Positions 1 to 7,668 of a DNA stretch of 23,884 bases are shown here, piece after piece. Every line of letters starts with the position of its first letter. The stretch's first letter is position 1. Source of the stretch: Planctomycetota bacterium (GTDB lineage: Bacteria > Planctomycetota > Phycisphaerae > WQYP01); contig JAJXZA010000286.1 of assembly GCA_021780285.1 (NCBI GenBank), positions 1-23,884 of the forward strand, in the 5' to 3' direction. Made by a program: the position numbers and the translations under genes. The notes beneath the pieces are model-generated. The model was not told the DNA's origin. It ran no database searches and saw only the letters and a list, made by a program, of their open reading frames with translations.

Positions 1-61
1 CCGCCAGCAAATCAGCGGCACGGCGCACGACCTCGGGGCCGCTCTGGATTACGGTTCGCAC
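1..61 (-). CDS. Start of an unidentified gene, cut by the left window edge
   Basis: After the fabI stop an open frame starts at a GTG (61-59) and stays open to the edge, giving about 20 residues beginning (M)RTVIQSGPEVVRRAADLLA. The composition and the alternation of hydrophobic residues look coding. N-termini of this style occur in the 6-phosphogluconolactonase/glucosamine-6-phosphate deaminase family, and a sugar phosphate enzyme would suit the neighbouring rpe and pgk, but 20 residues cannot settle it. The ribosome binding site is weak (AGG a few bases upstream) and the spacing to fabI is 8 bases, so translational coupling is likely. It could also be a chance open stretch. Confidence 0.4.
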   Translation of the reverse strand, partial: MRTVIQSGPEVVRRAADLLA

Positions 62-69
62 AGCCTATT

Positions 70-852
70 TTACCACCCTACAATGTTGTAGCCGCCGTCT
101 ACATAAATGGTTTCGCCGGTGACGCCGCTAGCCAGAGAAGAGCACAAATACAACGCGGTGCGGCCGACATGCGATGCGGCGGTGTCGCCATTCCATGGAA
201 GAGGCGATTTTTCAGTATAGTGCACCATCATTTTGTCTATGTCGCCGATGCCCCGAGCGGCCATTGTTTTAATGGCGCCGGCGCTTATGGCGTTTACGCG
301 AATGTGTTTTTCGTTGCGGCCCAATTCGGCCGCAAGGTAACGCACTGAACATTCCAGCGCCGCCTTGGCGACTGCCATCACGTTATACATCGGGATGAAC
401 TTCTCCGCCCCCAGGTAGCTTAACGTTACAATGCTGCCATCGGCGTTCATCAATGGCAAAGCCGCGCGAGCCAGCGCCACAAGTGAATACGCGCTGATGT
501 CCAGCGCCGTGCGCCATGCTTCCCGACTCGTCTGCAGAAAAGGGTTGTGAAGCGCTTCAGCCGGGGCGAACGCCAACGAATGGATCAAAATATCAAAGGT
601 ACCGAACTTCTGCCCAGTTACTTCAAAGGTACGGGCGATATCTTCATCCTTGCTTACGTCGCAGGGAGCCAAGAACGTCGGCTTAAACGGCTCGACAGCC
701 TTAATCACGCGGCGTTCAATTTTTTCGCCCGGCAAATGTGAAAATGCCAATTCACAGCCCTGCGCATGCAACGCCTCGGCAATATGCCAACCGATGGAAT
801 ACTCGTTGAGCACGCCAAAAATCAGCGCCTTTTTACCCGTCAGCATCGTCAT
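70..852 (-). CDS. fabI: Enoyl-[acyl-carrier-protein] reductase (NADH), FabI
   Basis: A 260-residue short-chain dehydrogenase/reductase of the FabI class, which reduces trans-2-enoyl-ACP in the last step of each fatty acid elongation cycle in the cytoplasm. The N-terminal nucleotide site reads GVLNEYSIGWHIA (residues 13-25), typical of FabI. The catalytic pair is Tyr156 and Lys163 in YNVMAVAK (Y-x6-K), with Tyr146 also present, matching the numbering of E. coli FabI. The C-terminus GETIYVDGGYNIVGW is the usual FabI ending. The ATG at 852 is chosen because AAGGAA lies six bases upstream; a second ATG at 846 is in frame. It is the third gene of a minus-strand pgk-rpe-fabI run, 32 bases after rpe. 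Length and motifs are complete, so the call is firm. Confidence 0.96.
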   Translation of the reverse strand: MTMLTGKKALIFGVLNEYSIGWHIAEALHAQGCELAFSHLPGEKIERRVIKAVEPFKPTFLAPCDVSKDEDIARTFEVTGQKFGTFDILIHSLAFAPAEALHNPFLQTSREAWRTALDISAYSLVALARAALPLMNADGSIVTLSYLGAEKFIPMYNVMAVAKAALECSVRYLAAELGRNEKHIRVNAISAGAIKTMAARGIGDIDKMMVHYTEKSPLPWNGDTAASHVGRTALYLCSSLASGVTGETIYVDGGYNIVGW

Positions 853-884
853 CTTCGTTTCCTTAACTTCTATGCACTCAACAA

Positions 885-1580
885 TTATCCGCGCGGATAA
901 TCACCGCGTAACAGCCGAACCGCCTCCGCCCGATCTTTTTCACGAAAGATCGCCGCACCAGCCACGAGAACATCGGCTCCGGCCTCCAGCGCGTCATGGG
1001 CCGTGCGTATGCCGATGCCGCCGTCTATGGACAAGCGTTGATTCGGCTGCAAGCGATGCCTGAGCCAGCGGACCTTGTCGAGCGTTTCTGGAATAAACCC
1101 CTGCCCGGTAAAACCGGGATGCACGCTCATAACCAGCACCAGATCCACCACCGGCAGAACTCCGCTGAGCGATTCGGGCGGCGTTTCCGGGTTCAGGCAT
1201 ATGCCGGCCGTCAAGCCATGATCTTGAATGCGATGTATCAAATCTACAGCGCCGAACTGTTTCAGCCCTGGAGCTTCTATATGAAACGTTATACTGCCCG
1301 CGCCCGCATCCACAAACGGCTTAATGAAATCCTGTGGATCGCTCACCATCAGGTGCACATCCAGCATCAGCGAGCACGCCCGCCGCAACGCCATGACAAT
1401 GTCCGGCCCCATGGTCAGGTTGGGCACAAAGTGACCATCCATAACATCCACATGCAGCAGGTCGGCGCCGATGCGCTGCGCATCGGAGGCTTCTTCGGCC
1501 AACCGGCCGAAATCAGCCGCCAAAATGGACGGCGCAATAAGGGGCAGGTGCGGCGGTCTCTGAAAAATATTGTTGCTCAT
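885..1580 (-). CDS. rpe: Ribulose-phosphate 3-epimerase
   Basis: A TIM-barrel epimerase of 231 residues that interconverts D-ribulose 5-phosphate and D-xylulose 5-phosphate in the pentose phosphate or Calvin pathways, using a divalent metal. Diagnostic segments are IAPSILAADFGRL near the N-terminus, HVDVMDGHFVPNLTMGP (metal-binding His and catalytic Asp), LDVHLMV, VMSVHPGFTGQGF, and SIDGGIG followed by AGADVLVAGAAIF (phosphate binding). The frame is open up to 1637, overlapping the pgk end, but the ATG at 1580 gives the usual family N-terminus MSNNIFQRPPHLPLIAPSIL, and the 19 extra residues have no family look. The ribosome site is modest (GGACGGA). It lies 49 bases downstream of pgk and presumably shares its promoter. 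Confidence 0.95.
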   Translation of the reverse strand: MSNNIFQRPPHLPLIAPSILAADFGRLAEEASDAQRIGADLLHVDVMDGHFVPNLTMGPDIVMALRRACSLMLDVHLMVSDPQDFIKPFVDAGAGSITFHIEAPGLKQFGAVDLIHRIQDHGLTAGICLNPETPPESLSGVLPVVDLVLVMSVHPGFTGQGFIPETLDKVRWLRHRLQPNQRLSIDGGIGIRTAHDALEAGADVLVAGAAIFREKDRAEAVRLLRGDYPRG

Positions 1581-1629
1581 GCATCCGTCCACAAATGCCG
1601 GAAATAACCAATCGCCCTGCTGCGTCCCA

Positions 1630-2817
1630 TCAGTCAAGAATGTCTATGCAGGCAAACCCACGGCCTTCCATAAACTCCAGGCTCGCGCCGCCGCCGGTTG
1701 ATACATGCGAAACTTTATCAGCCAATCCGAATTGTTCGATGGCCGCAGCCGAGTCTCCGCCCCCGATGATGGTGGTAGCTTTATTCGAACCGGTAATCTC
1801 GGCGAGGGCTTCCGCCACCGCTCGCGTACCTGCCTGAAAGGGCTTCTTTTCAAAGACGCCCATCGGCCCATTCCATACCACCGTCCTGGCGCTAAGTATC
1901 TTGCTGCGATACAACTCTATGGTTTTGGGGCCAATGTCAAAGCCTTCCATATCATCGGGAATATCGCCTTGCACCACGCGCGTTACCGCCGTGTCGGTCA
2001 TCTCGCCAGCTATGACAGTATCCACCGGCAACATCAACTTTTGGCCGCCCTTTTTAAGCAGCTCGGCCGCCAAGCCAACCTTATCTTTTTCACACAAGGA
2101 CTTGCCCACCTTGCGGCCCTGGGCCAGAAAAAACGTATAGGCCATAGCCCCGCCGATTAAAACGGTATCCGCCTTGGAAAGCAGGTTCTCAATCACCGCA
2201 ATTTTGTCCGAAACTTTCGCGCCGCCCAGAATTGCCACAAAAGGACGCGTCGGATTGCTAAGCGCTTCACCTAAAAATGTCAGCTCGCGTTCAATCAAAT
2301 ACCCCGCAACACGCTTGCCGGGACCCAAAATTTCCGCTACGCCATACGTAGATGCGTGCTTGCGGTGGGCTGTACCAAAGGCATCATTTACATACAAGTC
2401 ACCCATTTTGGCCAGTGCGGCGGCAAACACCGCATCATTCTTTTCCTCTTCTTTATGGAAGCGGGTGTTTTCAAGTAACACAACCGTGCCTGCAGAAGCC
2501 CCCGCAACCAACTGCTCGACCGTGGGGCCAATGCAATCCGGTGCCATCTGAACCGGCTTGCCCAACAGTTCCTGCAGTCGCTTGGCTACCGGCTTAAGCG
2601 AAAACTTAGGTTCAGGCCCCGCTTTCGGGCGACCCAGGTGACTCATCAACACCGCCACGCCGCCACGATCTAAAACGCTTTTGATAGTCGGCAGGGCCGC
2701 CACAATGCGTCGGTCGTCTGTAATATGCCCGTTTGAATCCACGGGAACATTAAAGTCCACACGAATGAGCACACGCTTACCGGAAACATTTAAATGCGAT
2801 ACATTTTTCTTCGACAT
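1630..2817 (-). CDS. pgk: Phosphoglycerate kinase
   Basis: A 395-residue enzyme, normal length for the family, that transfers the acyl phosphate of 1,3-bisphosphoglycerate to ADP in glycolysis and runs in reverse in gluconeogenesis. Visible signatures are RVLIRVDFNVPVD (substrate site), MSHLGRP, LLENTRFH, VNDAFGTAHRKHAST, ILGGAKVSDK, TVVWNGPMGVFE, and the nucleotide loop TTIIGGGDSAAAI followed by STGGGASLEF. The ATG at 2817 is preferred over the open frame to 2862 because MSKKNVSHLNVSGKRVLIR is the standard N-terminus and AGGA lies just upstream. It is the first gene of the pgk-rpe-fabI run; a promoter lies about 95 bases upstream, divergent from the GH20 gene. Confidence 0.97.
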   Translation of the reverse strand: MSKKNVSHLNVSGKRVLIRVDFNVPVDSNGHITDDRRIVAALPTIKSVLDRGGVAVLMSHLGRPKAGPEPKFSLKPVAKRLQELLGKPVQMAPDCIGPTVEQLVAGASAGTVVLLENTRFHKEEEKNDAVFAAALAKMGDLYVNDAFGTAHRKHASTYGVAEILGPGKRVAGYLIERELTFLGEALSNPTRPFVAILGGAKVSDKIAVIENLLSKADTVLIGGAMAYTFFLAQGRKVGKSLCEKDKVGLAAELLKKGGQKLMLPVDTVIAGEMTDTAVTRVVQGDIPDDMEGFDIGPKTIELYRSKILSARTVVWNGPMGVFEKKPFQAGTRAVAEALAEITGSNKATTIIGGGDSAAAIEQFGLADKVSHVSTGGGASLEFMEGRGFACIDILD

Positions 2818-2911
2818 TGTAAATCCTGAAAATGAACACGCCTTCCTACATTCCATTGCCAACGGCTCGGCTTAATCCTTTGGCCAAACAGCCGCCTCTC
2901 AATCCGCCGTT

Positions 2912-2940
2912 ATGCTAGGTAATACCTTGCGGGTGGTCAA
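2912..2940 (-). promoter_or_regulatory. Probable promoter of the pgk-rpe-fabI operon
   Basis: On the minus strand TTGACC (2940-2935) is followed after 17 bases by TAGCAT (2917-2912), close to the sigma-70 consensus with ideal spacing. Transcription would start near 2905, leaving a leader of roughly 90 bases before the pgk ATG. It lies in the 200-base gap between the divergent pgk and GH20 genes, where a promoter is expected. Confidence 0.55.
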
Positions 2941-3018
2941 GGCATCACAATTTTGATTCGTTACACCAAACCCACACTAAGCTGCGTGCAAAGGCGTCAG
3001 GCTATACAATAAAGCAGA

Positions 3019-4941
3019 GTGTCTTTAGTTGCCTTACCGGAGTTGCTCATCGCCTGTTGCCCGCACATCCTGCTTATTCCAACGCCCAAAGCATTGGAGC
3101 CAACATCCGAACATTGGACCATTCCATCGCGCGGCGAGATTATTCTTCCGACTTCGCTCGCAGGCGATTCCGCCCTGGCGGTGCTCTTGACGGCGCAACT
3201 GCAACTGCTGCATCACGACTTTGCATGCCGAAAATCCGGTTCATCCGCAGCGCCGCACCCTGCTCAAATTGAATTTCGCTTAACGGATACCGTCAAACAT
3301 CCGCAAGGGTACATTCTTCGCATCAGCGGCAGCGGCGCTGATGCCCAAGCCGCCACAGAGCAGGGCCTTTTTTACGCGGCGCAAACACTGGTGCAATTGC
3401 TGCGGCAGCACAAGTCGGTTTTACCGGGGGTGATAATCCACGATGAGCCGGACTTTAACCATCGTGGCTTTATGCTCGATATCTCGCGCGGTCGCGTGCC
3501 AACCATGCAAACCCTTAAAGGCCTTATTGACGACCTGGCCGCGCTGAAAATAAATGAATTCCAACTGTATGTTGAAAACGTCTTTGCTTTTCAAAACCAT
3601 CCAGATATTTACGATGACACAACGCCCCTGTCTGCGGCTGAAATGCGCGAGTTAGATCAATACTGCCGAAGCCGCTACATACAGTTTGTGCCATGTCTAG
3701 CCTCGCTGGGGCACATGGATAAAATACTTCGACGGCCAAAGTACAGGCATTTGGCCGAGGTAGAGCCGGATGAACTGCGCAGCCAGGGCATAACCCCCTG
3801 GTGTGACGAACCCTGGTCGCTCTGTGTGACAGATCCGCTTAGTCGGGCTTTTTTGACTGAGCTATACGAAGAGTTCCTGCCTAATTTCTCCGCGTCTGTG
3901 GTGAATGTTTGCTGCGACGAATCATGGGATTTGGGCAAGGGCCGATCACGCAGCCAAGCCGACGCGGTTGGCGTCGGGAGGCTGTATCTGCAATGGATTT
4001 GCTTCTGCAGCGAATTAGCCCGCAAACACGGTAAAGCCATCCAGCTCTGGGGCGATATCATCATTTCACATCCAAACCTCATCGCCGAACTGCCGACGGA
4101 TGCAACTCTGCTGGAATGGGGCTACGAGTTTGATCACCCCTTTGCAGAACATGCCGCGCAGTTTGCCGCCAGCGGCAGGCCTTTTTACGTGTGCCCTGGC
4201 ACTTCCACCTGGCAGTCGCTTACAGGCCGTACTGAAAATGCCATGGCCAACATGCACAGCGCGGCTCTCGCCGGTATGGCGCATCACGCAATCGGCTATC
4301 TCATGACCGACTGGGGCGACTACGGCCATCTGCAGCCGTTGGCCATAAGTCTTTTGCCCCTCTCCTATGGCGCGGCGGTAAGTTGGCACGCGCAAACACC
4401 AGCCGATACAGGGTTTTACCAAGCGGTGTCAGCGCATGTGTTTCAGGCCAAGAGTCTGGATTTTGCCCAATGGCTTGCCGATGCCGGCAATATTTACAAA
4501 CACGTTGCCACTGGACGCATACGAAACGCCTCGCTCGAGCATTGGCTCTGGCGCGAACCATGGGACCAGCAAAAGTACCTTGCGCAAACCGATGCCGCTC
4601 ATGTGCAAAACGCCGTGGCGATACTTCAACCGCTGACCGACCGCATCACCGGCGACCGCCTGAACCGCCCCGATGCCCGCGATGTACATTGCGAACTGGC
4701 TATGATGCTGGATATGGCCATGCTCTCGCTCGCCGATACGCAAACACGCCTCACCGCCCAAGTGCCATCTGCAACCTTTGCCAGACATCAACAGAACCTG
4801 TATAAAGTCGCTCGCGAGGAGTATCGCAGCCTGTGGCTGCGGCGCAACCGGCAGTCGCGCCTGGACGATATGCTGCGGCTGTTTGATCAGAGAATAAGTG
4901 AATATGCCGGCTTGAGCCGCCGTGCCGGCAAACAAAAATAG
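3019..4941 (+). CDS. Glycoside hydrolase, family 20-like (beta-N-acetylhexosaminidase type)
   Basis: A 640-residue protein with the layout of GH20 enzymes: an N-terminal alpha/beta domain (about 18-145, the GH20b type, ending GLFYAAQTLVQLL) followed by a TIM barrel opening with FNHRGFMLDISRGRVP (146-161). The Asp-Glu pair expected of the substrate-assisted mechanism is Asp300-Glu301 in VVNVCCDESWDLGKG. Such enzymes remove terminal N-acetylhexosamine (or related sugars) from glycans. No convincing signal peptide is seen, so it may act in the cytoplasm on imported oligosaccharides. The start is a GTG; the only in-frame ATG choices lie inside conserved sequence. No Shine-Dalgarno sequence precedes it, and a TACAAT box (3005-3010) would start transcription almost at the GTG. 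A PfkB kinase follows by 14 bases. True substrate unknown. Confidence 0.8.
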   Translation: MSLVALPELLIACCPHILLIPTPKALEPTSEHWTIPSRGEIILPTSLAGDSALAVLLTAQLQLLHHDFACRKSGSSAAPHPAQIEFRLTDTVKHPQGYILRISGSGADAQAATEQGLFYAAQTLVQLLRQHKSVLPGVIIHDEPDFNHRGFMLDISRGRVPTMQTLKGLIDDLAALKINEFQLYVENVFAFQNHPDIYDDTTPLSAAEMRELDQYCRSRYIQFVPCLASLGHMDKILRRPKYRHLAEVEPDELRSQGITPWCDEPWSLCVTDPLSRAFLTELYEEFLPNFSASVVNVCCDESWDLGKGRSRSQADAVGVGRLYLQWICFCSELARKHGKAIQLWGDIIISHPNLIAELPTDATLLEWGYEFDHPFAEHAAQFAASGRPFYVCPGTSTWQSLTGRTENAMANMHSAALAGMAHHAIGYLMTDWGDYGHLQPLAISLLPLSYGAAVSWHAQTPADTGFYQAVSAHVFQAKSLDFAQWLADAGNIYKHVATGRIRNASLEHWLWREPWDQQKYLAQTDAAHVQNAVAILQPLTDRITGDRLNRPDARDVHCELAMMLDMAMLSLADTQTRLTAQVPSATFARHQQNLYKVAREEYRSLWLRRNRQSRLDDMLRLFDQRISEYAGLSRRAGKQK

Positions 4942-4955
4942 TGATGGAGTAAAAT

Positions 4956-5876
4956 ATGTCGCTTCTTGTAACCGGTTCTATCGGAATTGACAGCGTTTCG
5001 ACGCCGCATGGCGACGTGGCCGAAGTATTGGGAGGCTCCGCGGTATACTTCAGTTGGGCGGCGGCCGCCTTCTGCACGGTGCGTTTGGTTGGGGTAGTTG
5101 GCGAAGACTTCCCAGCTAAATTCACTAAAGCGTTTAAACATCCGCGGATTGACGCTGCCGGTCTTGAAAAACGCCAGGGCAGCAAAACCTTTCGCTGGAG
5201 CGGCCGCTACGATGCCACAATGAACGAAGCCACCACCACCGCCGTTGACCTTAATGTGCTCGCAGAGCGGGCGCCTGCGGTTCCCAAAGCGTTTGCCGAT
5301 TCAAAAGTTGTGTTTTTGGCCGCGACCCACCCGGGTCTGCAAATGGAATTGCTGGGGCAGGTTAAAAAGCCCAAACTCGTTATTTCCGACACGCGCGACC
5401 TCTGGATTCGCAATTACCGTGATGAACTCATCAAAAGTCTCAAAAACATTGATGGCATCGTACTTAACGACGCCGAAGCCCGTTTGCTTACCGGTGAAGT
5501 CAACCTCGTCAAGGCGCTAACCATCATACGCAAGCTCATACGCAAGAACGGCCCGCAGGTGGTCATTGTTAAAAAGGGCGAGCATGGTTGCCTCGTAGCC
5601 CACGGGCCGGACATCTTTGCCATGCCCGCATTTCCAACACATAACGTGCTCGACCCCACCGGCGCCGGCGATAGCTTTGCCGGTGGCCTTTTAGGCTACC
5701 TTACCGGCAAGGGCAAGTTTGACGTAGGAACCTTCAAGCAGGCCGTCGCGGCGGGCACAGTTATGGCAAGCTTCACCATTGAGTCGTTCTCGCTTAAAGG
5801 TTTACAAAACGCCCACAAAGGTAAAGTTGCGGCTCGATTGGCACATTTTAGAAAGATGCTTACCAAGGGCCTGTAA
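4956..5876 (+). CDS. PfkB-family carbohydrate (or nucleoside) kinase
   Basis: A 306-residue ribokinase-fold kinase that would phosphorylate a sugar or nucleoside with ATP. The N-terminus MSLLVTGSIGIDSV and the Gly-Gly region VLGGSAVYFSWAAA (24-37) bind the sugar. The C-terminal signature VLDPTGAGDSFAGG (231-244) carries the anion hole and the catalytic base Asp239. The start is supported by GGAG seven bases before the ATG. It follows the GH20-like gene by only 14 bases on the same strand, so the two are likely co-transcribed, and its substrate could be a sugar released by that enzyme; this is inference from position. PfkB proteins are hard to assign by sequence (ribokinase, adenosine kinase, fructokinase and others share these motifs), so no specific substrate is claimed. 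Confidence 0.88.
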   Translation: MSLLVTGSIGIDSVSTPHGDVAEVLGGSAVYFSWAAAAFCTVRLVGVVGEDFPAKFTKAFKHPRIDAAGLEKRQGSKTFRWSGRYDATMNEATTTAVDLNVLAERAPAVPKAFADSKVVFLAATHPGLQMELLGQVKKPKLVISDTRDLWIRNYRDELIKSLKNIDGIVLNDAEARLLTGEVNLVKALTIIRKLIRKNGPQVVIVKKGEHGCLVAHGPDIFAMPAFPTHNVLDPTGAGDSFAGGLLGYLTGKGKFDVGTFKQAVAAGTVMASFTIESFSLKGLQNAHKGKVAARLAHFRKMLTKGL

Positions 5877-6175
5877 GAAATGCCGGCGCGACCCGCAGCG
5901 AGATCGCACCTGTTGTACAGGCTTTCAGCGAGCCTGGTCACACCGTGGTCGCGCACTGAGTACCATGAGCGAGTATTGGCCATAATTTTTGCGCGTTCCG
6001 ATGGCTTCCACACACGTTTGAATTCTGCTTTTCCCAAAGTGTACGAAATTAACCGAATGCTTCAATCCGCTCCGCAGTTTGCGAATTTCACCGTTTACAC
6101 TCGCATCTACAAAACCGTTTTACCATAGGCTTGAGGGCGATATTGCGACGGTGGGAAAAATGCGCCATCAGGTAC
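5877..6175. other. Intergenic stretch after the PfkB gene
   Basis: No convincing gene is seen on either strand. A six-base inverted repeat, CAGGCT (5918-5923) and AGCCTG (5931-5936) with a seven-base loop, lies about 40 bases after the PfkB stop and might help end that transcript, but it has no T-run behind it. The rest leads up to the promoter of the next unit. Confidence 0.4.
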
Positions 6176-6204
6176 TTGACGCATGCGTAAAGTGTGACTA
6201 TGAT
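6176..6204 (+). promoter_or_regulatory. Promoter of the nucleotidyltransferase-HTH unit
   Basis: TTGACG (6176-6181), a 17-base spacer and TATGAT (6199-6204) make a near-consensus sigma-70 promoter. The expected start of transcription, about seven bases on, is 6211-6212, which coincides with the ATG best supported as the start of the first gene. The transcript would therefore be leaderless or nearly so. Confidence 0.6.
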
Positions 6205-6211
6205 GCCATGT

Positions 6212-6805
6212 ATGAGTGCGATACGAAACTCGCCTGTGATCCCACCATTTGAACCGGACGGTTTACTTCCGCCCGGAGACTTTGAATTATCGTTTGACGA
6301 ATTGCGGCAATCGGCGCTTGTAGGCGGCCCTCGCAATCAGGAAGGCACCTCCAGTTGGGACATGCCGTGGCGGACTCTGCTGGTGCAGAATCTGGAAATT
6401 CTCACGCGACAGCTCTGGACGGTTGGCGTCCGAGAAATTTTTGCTGACGGGTCATTTACCGAAGACAAGGATCACCCCAATGACATTGATGGGTACTTTG
6501 TATGTGATTTCGACCTGTTGCGAACCGGCGAGTTGACGAGGCAACTAAATCTGTTGGACCCGTTTAAGGTATGGACTTGGTCTCCTGCTTCACGAAAGCC
6601 CTATCGCGGATATCCAAAAAAGCAACTACCCATGTGGCATCGTTACCGCGTGGAACTGTATCCGCATGTCCCAGGAATGGGCGTTGGCAGTGGTATTCGT
6701 GACCAGCATGGTCATGAACTGGAGTTTCCCGCCGCGTTTCGTCAATCCCGTCGGGATGGGAAGCCGAGGGGTATTGTAAAAATTCAATATGGAGGACCGT
6801 CATGA
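6212..6805 (+). CDS. DUF6932-like nucleotidyltransferase-fold protein (possible toxin)
   Basis: A 197-residue protein. The segment FADGSFTEDKDHPNDIDGYF (78-97) shows the nucleotidyltransferase pattern: Gly80-Ser81 followed by Asp91 and Asp93, the likely metal ligands. The N-terminus IPPFEPDGLLPPG is typical of what I know as DUF6932 proteins, which resemble the MNT/AbiEii class of small nucleotidyltransferases. Its biochemical target is not known to me. The frame is open from a GTG at 6194 and has ATGs at 6200 and 6203, but those lie in the -10 box, so 6212 is chosen. There is no Shine-Dalgarno sequence. It overlaps the next gene by four bases (ATGA), as expected of a co-translated pair. A regulatory or housekeeping tRNA/protein-modifying role is possible instead of toxicity. 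Confidence 0.7.
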   Translation: MSAIRNSPVIPPFEPDGLLPPGDFELSFDELRQSALVGGPRNQEGTSSWDMPWRTLLVQNLEILTRQLWTVGVREIFADGSFTEDKDHPNDIDGYFVCDFDLLRTGELTRQLNLLDPFKVWTWSPASRKPYRGYPKKQLPMWHRYRVELYPHVPGMGVGSGIRDQHGHELEFPAAFRQSRRDGKPRGIVKIQYGGPS

Positions 6806-7248
6806 TTCGCAACGAGACTGAATACCAGCAAGCCGTGGCTCGGCTGACCGATGAACAAAAGCGCCTGGCTGATCATCGAACGCGATTGAACGCCGCCGGT
6901 CTTAAGGCCGAGGAAATCAATCGTGTGATAGATCCGATGGAGTCATTTCATCTACAAATGAAAGAGGAAGTTGAGAGCTATGAACGGCTGAAGCGCGGCG
7001 AATTTGAAGAACTCGACAATCTTCGCGGCTTGGGCCATCTGCTGATTGCCCTGCGCATTGCCCGGGGCATTTCCCAGCGCGAACTGGCCAAGCGCCTTGA
7101 GGTACATGAATCGCAGGTGTCACGCGATGAGCGTAATGAGTATTTTGGAATTACGCTCGAACGAGCCATGAAGATTCTCGATGCGCTTGATGCACGCCTG
7201 CGAACCAAAGTGGAATTAGGGCCGCAGCGTGAAGTCGCAGTGGCGTAG
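6802..7248 (+). CDS. XRE-family helix-turn-helix protein (possible antitoxin)
   Basis: A 148-residue protein with a charged, helical N-terminal half (about 5-75, rich in Glu, Lys and Arg, likely coiled coil) and a C-terminal Cro/C1-type helix-turn-helix (about 80-130: LLIALRIARGISQRELAKRL then VHESQVSRDE). It probably binds DNA and, by analogy with type II toxin-antitoxin modules, may hold the upstream nucleotidyltransferase-like protein in check and repress the shared promoter. The start is well supported: GGAGG sits six bases before the ATG, inside the end of the preceding gene, and the two reading frames overlap by four bases. The toxin-first, antitoxin-second order is as in HigBA-type modules. 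Function is inferred from domain and context only. Confidence 0.75.
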   Translation: MIRNETEYQQAVARLTDEQKRLADHRTRLNAAGLKAEEINRVIDPMESFHLQMKEEVESYERLKRGEFEELDNLRGLGHLLIALRIARGISQRELAKRLEVHESQVSRDERNEYFGITLERAMKILDALDARLRTKVELGPQREVAVA

Positions 7249-7668
7249 GAGCTTTTATCGTTTTGTGCCGCTTTAGCCTAAAAATACCGCCGAAAGGCGA
7301 CGAAATTGGCCATGTGCCTCGAGGCCTTACAAAGTGCATTTTACGCGGCAAGCCAGATCGTAATTGCTGCGATTCATGCGCTTTTCAGCAGCACGATTTT
7401 ATACCTCGCGCTGCCAATCTCTGCACCTTCTCGCTTATAATGCGTGTGTGCGACGACGCGATTTAGACACTAAGCCCCAAAGGTCTCGAGGGAAATGCAG
7501 GATGCTGGATGTTTTAATTACCAAGCCCGGGTGTTATCTGCGAACATCAGCGCAATCAGCGGTTAATTCGTCATCAGCTTTTTCTGAACTTACCGCCCGG
7601 AAAAGATAGTTTTTTACCGATGGCAGTATAGCTGCCTTCATAAACGATTACTATTCTTGCAATGCGGA
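7249..7668. other. Intergenic stretch between convergent genes
   Basis: A 420-base gap where the HTH gene and the dioxygenase gene converge. No open frame looks coding. A TATAAT lies at about 7436-7441 without a good -35, and a small hairpin GGCAG-TATAG-CTGCC (7622-7636) lies just beyond the dioxygenase stop, preceded by a T6 run on the plus strand. It could be part of a terminator but lacks the usual T-tract after the stem on either strand. Confidence 0.4.

Noticed and set aside
650..1063. Plus-strand open frames over fabI, rpe and pgk (and similar antisense frames throughout)
   Set aside because: They lie opposite genes with clear family motifs, have no recognisable sequence of their own and lack ribosome sites.
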